From Bidens hawaiensis (lineage: Eukaryota > Streptophyta > Magnoliopsida > Asterales > Asteraceae): 64,000 bases of DNA. The position numbers were made by a program, and so were the translations under genes. The notes beneath the pieces were generated by a model, which was given only the letters and a program-made list of their open reading frames with translations, ran no database searches and was not told where the DNA came from. Positions 59,816 to 64,000 of the stretch are shown here, in pieces; within the stretch, counting starts at the first letter, position 1, and every line of letters starts with the position of its first letter. The DNA is taken from contig JAIQDT010000670.1 of the NCBI GenBank assembly GCA_021521415.1, positions 248,001-312,000 on the forward strand. The letters are read 5' to 3'.

Positions 59816-60815
59816 ATGGTAGAGAAACAACATTGGTCGAATGAGCAAATAAAATGTTTATTAGAAACATGCATTGAAGAGAAAAACGCTGTGGGTAAAA
59901 AAGGGTTGAGTTTGCACAAAGAATCGTGGGCTAAGGTAATACGGGTTCTTAAGGAAAAGTTTGGATTGGATTTGAGTCAAAAACAAGTCGAAAACGCCTA
60001 TGATAATCTTAAAGCCAAATACATAGGATGGTTGTATTTGAAAAACAAAACCGGCAACATCTACAACCCTCAAACAAATACCTTTACCTTAACGAACGAG
60101 GAATGGGAAGACTTTAAGAAGGTATGTTCATATATTTTTATTTTTTAACATCTACCTCTACCTTAAAGTCCACCCCTAGTTTATTTTTTCACATCTACCA
60201 TTATTTTTTTAGGGGCATTCGAAAGCGGCATCCTTAAAAACAACTCCATTAGCATTTCCTGAACTTCATGCACAACTGTTTGATGAGAACATTGCCACGG
60301 GGAATCGCAAGTGGACCTCAACCCAAACATCAGTGGTTGGATCATCCTCTTGTTATCGGCTCCAATCGGTCCAACAACTGATGATTATAGACAACACAAA
60401 AGATGATGCCTGCACTAGTCCTACTACCGGGCCTACTACCGAGCCTACTTTTGAGCCTACTTTTGAGCCTACTCCTGAGCTTACTCCCGAGCCTACCCCC
60501 AAAAGGGCTAAAACCTCAAAACCATCATCATCCGCCACTTTTGAGGATTTAGCACTTCACATGAAAAATGCTTTGTTACATTTGACTAGGGAAAAACCTG
60601 AAAAAAAACGCCCGGTAGTTACAACAGTTGTTGAGTGTTCTGAGAAGTTAAGTTTGGTTGGGTTAGAGCCGACGGACCCTCTATATTTGGTTGCTTTTCA
60701 TATTTTTGGAATGTCCACGGACATGAGAGAGGCGTGGATGGCATTGCCAAATGTTCCCATCGTGTTAAAAGGGTGGATCGAGATGACGGCTAAAAATTTA
60801 GGACTTTTGAAGTAG
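59816..60815 (+). CDS. Harbinger Myb/SANT-like DNA-binding protein
   Basis: Two exons, 59816-60121 and 60213-60815; 302 aa. The ATG at 59816 gives MVEKQHWSNEQIKCLLETC. Residues about 7-100 form a Myb_DNA-bind_3-type domain (WSNEQ...W...NAYDNLKAKYIGWLYLKNKTG...NEEWEDFKK). The middle has repeated Glu-Pro-Thr units (TEPTFEPTFEPTPELTPEPT) and KRAKTSKPSSS, a possible nuclear signal. The C-terminal part (EPTDPLYLVAFHIFG) is common in this family. In PIF/Harbinger elements such a protein binds the transposon ends and helps bring the transposase to the nucleus and DNA. It lies 196 bp upstream of the transposase in the same orientation. Confidence 0.88.
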
Positions 60816-61011
60816 TTTTTGTTTTGTTGAAAACATTATTTGTTTTTGGTGTATGTTTTTTTAGTTATGTTGAAAACATTCTATGCTTTTTGGTTAAGTT
60901 TAACACATTGTATGTTATTTTATGGCTATGTGACATGGTTGTTTATGCTTTATGATAATGGTTGTTTATGCTTTATGACATGGTTGTTTATGTTTTATTA
61001 ACAGGTTCATA

Positions 61012-62250
61012 ATGAATAATGATGAGAAAATACTTCTGGTAGTTGTTATGTACTTGTATATCCGCTTTTTTTTGGAAGAGGGGTTTGAAACGAAAACGAG
61101 ACAATGATTCGCCAATTACGGGACATAAATACACGTTAGAGTTATTGCAAGGAAATCCCAAACAATGCATTGAATTGTTACGCATGTCCCGTGAATCATT
61201 TGCTCGACTATGTGCACATTTTAGGACAAATTATTCGTTAAAGGATAGTAAACATGTTTCGGTTGAGGAAAAGATGGCTATGTTTTTGATGATAATCGGC
61301 CATAACCAACGTTACGTGGTTATCAAGCGTAGATTTCAACACTCAAAGCAAACAATTCATAAATTCTTTCATGAAGTGTTGGATAAAATGATGCTTTTCG
61401 CCAAAGATATGATAGTACCAACTTCTTTCAATCCGAATCCAAACATTCCGGGACATAACAAGAGGCTACGAAAGATTTTTAAAGGAGCGGTTGGTGCACT
61501 TGATGGGACCTTGATACATGCTGTTGTTCCTACTAGGCAACAAGATTTATATAGAGGAAGAGGAAAGGGTGATTGTTATCAAAACGTATTAGCAATTTGT
61601 GATTTTAACATGATTTTTACTTTTCTTGTGGCTGGATGGGAAGGGGTAGCACATGATTCTAGAATATTATCAGAGGCATTATTAGATCCACACGCGCCAT
61701 TCCCATTTCCACCATCAGGTATTTTTATTGTTTGTTAATTATTTCTATGTTAGTTTAATATTGTAATTAATTGAAAATATTTACAGAGAAATACTATCTT
61801 TGTGACGCCGCGTATGCACACATACGAGGATTTATGGCTCCATATCGTAATGTGAGGTATTGGCTTGGAGATTTTCGTCGGAGACGTGCGTTAACCAATA
61901 AAGAAAAATTTAATCATGCACATGCAAAACTTCGAAACGTCATTGAGCGTGCTTTTGGTGTCTTGAAAGCAAGATTCCCTATATTGAAGAGGATGGCACC
62001 ATTTCCATTGGAAACACAAAGGAACGTTACCGTTGCATGTTTCGCACTACATAATTTTATTAGGAAACAAGGTTTGGACGATGAGTTGTTTACACAATAC
62101 GATCAACCCAATGTGTCGATTGGAAATAGTCGTGGGCAAATTGATGCTGATGAAGACGAGGTTGAAGCACTTGGCACTGCATCAGATCGGGAATATATGA
62201 CTCAGTTAAGAGATGAAATTGCTGAGCAGTTAATGCAAAATACGGAATAA
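61012..62250 (+). CDS. PIF/Harbinger DDE transposase (HARBI1-like)
   Basis: Two exons, 61012-61718 and 61787-62250, with a GT-AG intron. The likely start ATG at 61012 reads MNNDEKILLVVVMYLYIR, then meets an 8-T run (61066-61073). One T fewer would continue into FFWKRGLKRKR; as written, the frame shifts there. The body is otherwise open: a helical N-terminal region (FARLCAHFR, VEEKMAMFLMIIGHNQRYV) and the DDE_Tnp_4 nuclease with Asp in GALDGTLI, Asp in GWEGVAHDSRIL and Glu in NVIERAFGVLKARFPIL. Length about 390 aa, normal for the family. It catalyses cut-and-paste excision and insertion. Either a one-base defect or a sequencing slip separates it from full function. Confidence 0.88.
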
Positions 62251-62513
62251 ATGATTTAAAAAATGTTTGTGGTATTATGAATATTATTTCAGTGTTGTTG
62301 ACTATTATTTAAATTTTGATGTTGAAGACCTTTTTTTATTTATATTTCAGTTTATTTAAATTTCAGCTTATTTTAGCAGTCTGCAGATGTTAAAAAACAA
62401 ACAGTCTTCTTGTTGCAGACTGCAAAGTTTTGGTCCACCTCTTCTGCTACAGATGATGGCAGATGTGGTTTCGCAGTCTTCTGACATTTTACCTCTGAAA
62501 AACAAACAGCACC

Positions 62514-63361
62514 CAAGTTAACCTAACCGCTTCTCAATCGACTCTGCACACTCTGGTTCGCCTTTTCATCCGTTACAATTATAATATAATAATCGCTTTG
62601 ATTTCACTTCTGATTCATCGATTATATATGTTCATAGATTGTTTGACGTCTTTTGATACACATATATCCGCATTTTCTTCAATTACCTAGATATAATAGA
62701 CTATATTATGTTATTCAAATTGATGATGTACAGAGTTATTTAGAAGATTGGAATATGATATTGTAATTGAATTATTAGCAACTATACTGAAACCCTAATT
62801 TGTGTTTTATGTATGTACTTTGATTCAATTTGATTTCGGGGGTGTTTGGCCTAGCTTTTTTAGCAAAGCTTATAGCTTTTTAGCTTTTTTTTTTACAAAA
62901 TAACCTTAATTTGGTGTTTGGTTTAGCTTTTTTAGCTTATGCTTATAAGCTTATATAAGCTAATTTGAAGAAGCTTATTTGAAGATGGTTTTTTAGCTTA
63001 TTTGTTTTAAGGGGGTAAGTTACTCATTTGCCCTCAAATGATGGTGGATTAATAATGTTGAAGCAACTTATTACGGTAACAAATCAAAGAATGGTGGATT
63101 TAACAACTTATTAAGACGTATAATCAACTTGTAGAATATAAGCTAATCCAAACACTTAAAAAGAGCTTATCAAATAATATAAAAAATAAGCTATGAGCTA
63201 CTTTATAATATAAGCATAAGCTAAAAAATAAAAGCTAGGCCAAGCATTATGTTTTTGATACATTCATACATACATTATGTTTTTGAATTATATTCCATTG
63301 TATTTTTACTTTCTATTTTCTTGACCGTCTCATCTTGCAGATTTTCTCAACAAATCAATCA
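62514..63361 (+). other. PRP31 promoter/leader region
   Basis: Likely promoter and 5' UTR of PRP31. A polypyrimidine tract and CTTGCAG at about 63334-63340 look like the acceptor of a leader intron; the donor was not located. A MITE-like element occupies 62843-63246. Confidence 0.5.
62843..63246. mobile_element. MITE in the PRP31 leader
   Basis: About 404 bp with inverted ends: left TGTTTGGCCTAGCTTTT, right AAAAGCTAGGCCAAGCA. The interior has several further AGCTTATA/TATAAGCT motifs and no ORF. Flanking target duplication not resolved, so the superfamily is open (hAT-like or Tourist-like). Confidence 0.65.
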
Positions 63362-64000
63362 ATGGCAACTCTTGAAGATTCATTTCTCGCTGATCTCGAG
63401 GATCTTTCCGACAATGATAACGACAATTTGATAACCATACTTGCTACATATTTCATTCTAGTGTTGTTATGTAATCTCGGAATTGTAACTTATTCATGTT
63501 TTCTGTTCAACAGGATGATAAAGATAATGGGGATGCAGACCACATGGAGGAAGATGTCGATGGAGACTTGGCTGATATTGAAGCTCTTAATTACGATGAT
63601 TTGGACACCGTCTCAAAGCTACACAAGACACAACGATATGCAGATATTATGAAGAAAGTTGAGGACGCTCTTGACAAAGGCTCAGACATGTCAAATCAAG
63701 CCATGGTTCTGGAAGATGATCCAGAATACCAACTGATTGTCGACTGCAACACTTTGTCCGTTGATATAGAAAATGAAATTGCCATCATCCACAATTTCAT
63801 CCGTGATAAATACCGTCTCAAGTTTCCAGAACTCGAGTCTCTTGTTCACCATCCTATTGACTATGCGCGCGTCGTAAAAAAGATTGGGAACGAAGTTGAT
63901 TTAACCTTAGTGGATTTAGAAGGTCTGCAACCATCAGCTGTTATCATGGTGGTCTCTGTTACAGCATCAACCACCAGTGGCAAACCGCTTCCCCAGGACG
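63362..64000 (+). CDS. PRP31: PRP31 pre-mRNA splicing factor, N-terminal part
   Basis: Runs off the right edge. Exon 1 starts at 63362 (MATLEDSFLADLEDLSDND); exon 2 starts at 63514 after TTCAACAG and is open to the window end. Exon 2 reads an acidic stretch (HMEEDVDGDLADIEALNYDD), then QRYADIMKKVE, VLEDDPEYQLIVDCN and the NOSIC-type region ELESLVHHPIDYARVVKKIG. PRP31 binds the U4 snRNA-15.5K complex and is needed for U4/U6.U5 tri-snRNP formation in the nucleus. The exon 1 donor is unclear: the protein alignment expects exon 1 to stop near 63430, where the sequence is TTG|ATAACC, not GT. The first GT (63461) would leave a 53-nt intron. Confidence 0.9.

Larger units (their letters stand above)
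57598..62513 (+). mobile_element. Near-complete PIF/Harbinger DNA transposon
   Basis: 4916 bp. The left end GGTGCTGTTTGTTTTTC pairs exactly with the right end GAAAAACAAACAGCACC, and both sides then show TCAGA or its complement. Flanking triplets are CAA (57595-57597) and CAA (62514-62516), a 3-bp target duplication. It encodes the two proteins expected of this superfamily: a Myb-like DNA-binding protein (59816-60815) and a DDE nuclease (61012-62250), both on the plus strand. The 2.2-kb leader has a GC-rich hairpin (57650-57737), a Pro/Arg-coding-like first exon ending at GAAG|GTAATG (57989), and AT-rich intron-like DNA. Confidence 0.9.

Noticed and set aside
1..64000. CRISPR arrays, bacterial operons, tRNA or rRNA genes
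   Set aside because: None found. The tandem arrays present have no spacer/repeat alternation and lie within LTR elements.

Overview
The window is nuclear DNA of a flowering plant, almost certainly a eudicot. The evidence is short-intron genes of plant-only families, AT-rich spacers, and dense LTR, LINE-like, MULE and PIF/Harbinger insertions. Asteraceae is a weak guess from the style of the repeats. There is no bacterial, organellar or CRISPR content.

Layout. 1-1282 is the 5' end (minus strand) of a Ty3/gypsy Tat-like LTR element. 6537-10027 is a seven-exon KUP/HAK potassium transporter. 10382-13759 is a degenerate R2-like non-LTR retrotransposon on the minus strand. 15272-17097 is a seven-exon twin-LOV (PAS/LOV) photoreceptor gene. 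17434-18745 is a decayed duplicate of the KUP gene's 3' half, followed by an L1 scrap. 20529-23675 is a PIF/Harbinger-like element carrying only a broken Myb/NAM-associated gene. 24495-25449 is a foldback MULE-type element with a perfect 9-bp target duplication. 26665-29339 is a class II trehalose-6-phosphate synthase gene.

30741-40186 is a cytosolic sulfotransferase pseudogene split in its first codons by a young, complete-ended Tat-like retrotransposon (30794-39251, target duplication GAAGT). 41339-42930 is a Pack-MULE-like element: long, almost identical terminal inverted repeats and a perfect 10-bp target duplication around an intact RING-H2 gene. 43026-43700 is a second R2-like fragment. 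44249-46672 is a seven-exon NHL-repeat membrane protein gene. 47900-54085 is a second Tat-like element, internally deleted and missing its 3' LTR. 54551-55642 is an ATL-type RING-H2 gene on the minus strand. 57598-62513 is a near-complete PIF/Harbinger transposon with a Myb-like gene and a DDE transposase. 63362-64000 is the start of PRP31.

The host genes (potassium transport, blue-light sensing, trehalose signalling, ubiquitin ligation, splicing) are unrelated single-copy genes and do not form a pathway. What ties the window together is transposition: at least five superfamilies are present, several with exact target duplications. They have broken one gene, enclosed or carried another, and left duplicated gene tails. 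The most unusual items are the R2-like element with a REL-type endonuclease, the spliced antisense gene inside the Tat elements, and the TIR-bounded RING gene. Exon boundaries were read by eye from splice sites, frame and family conservation; no alignment software was run.
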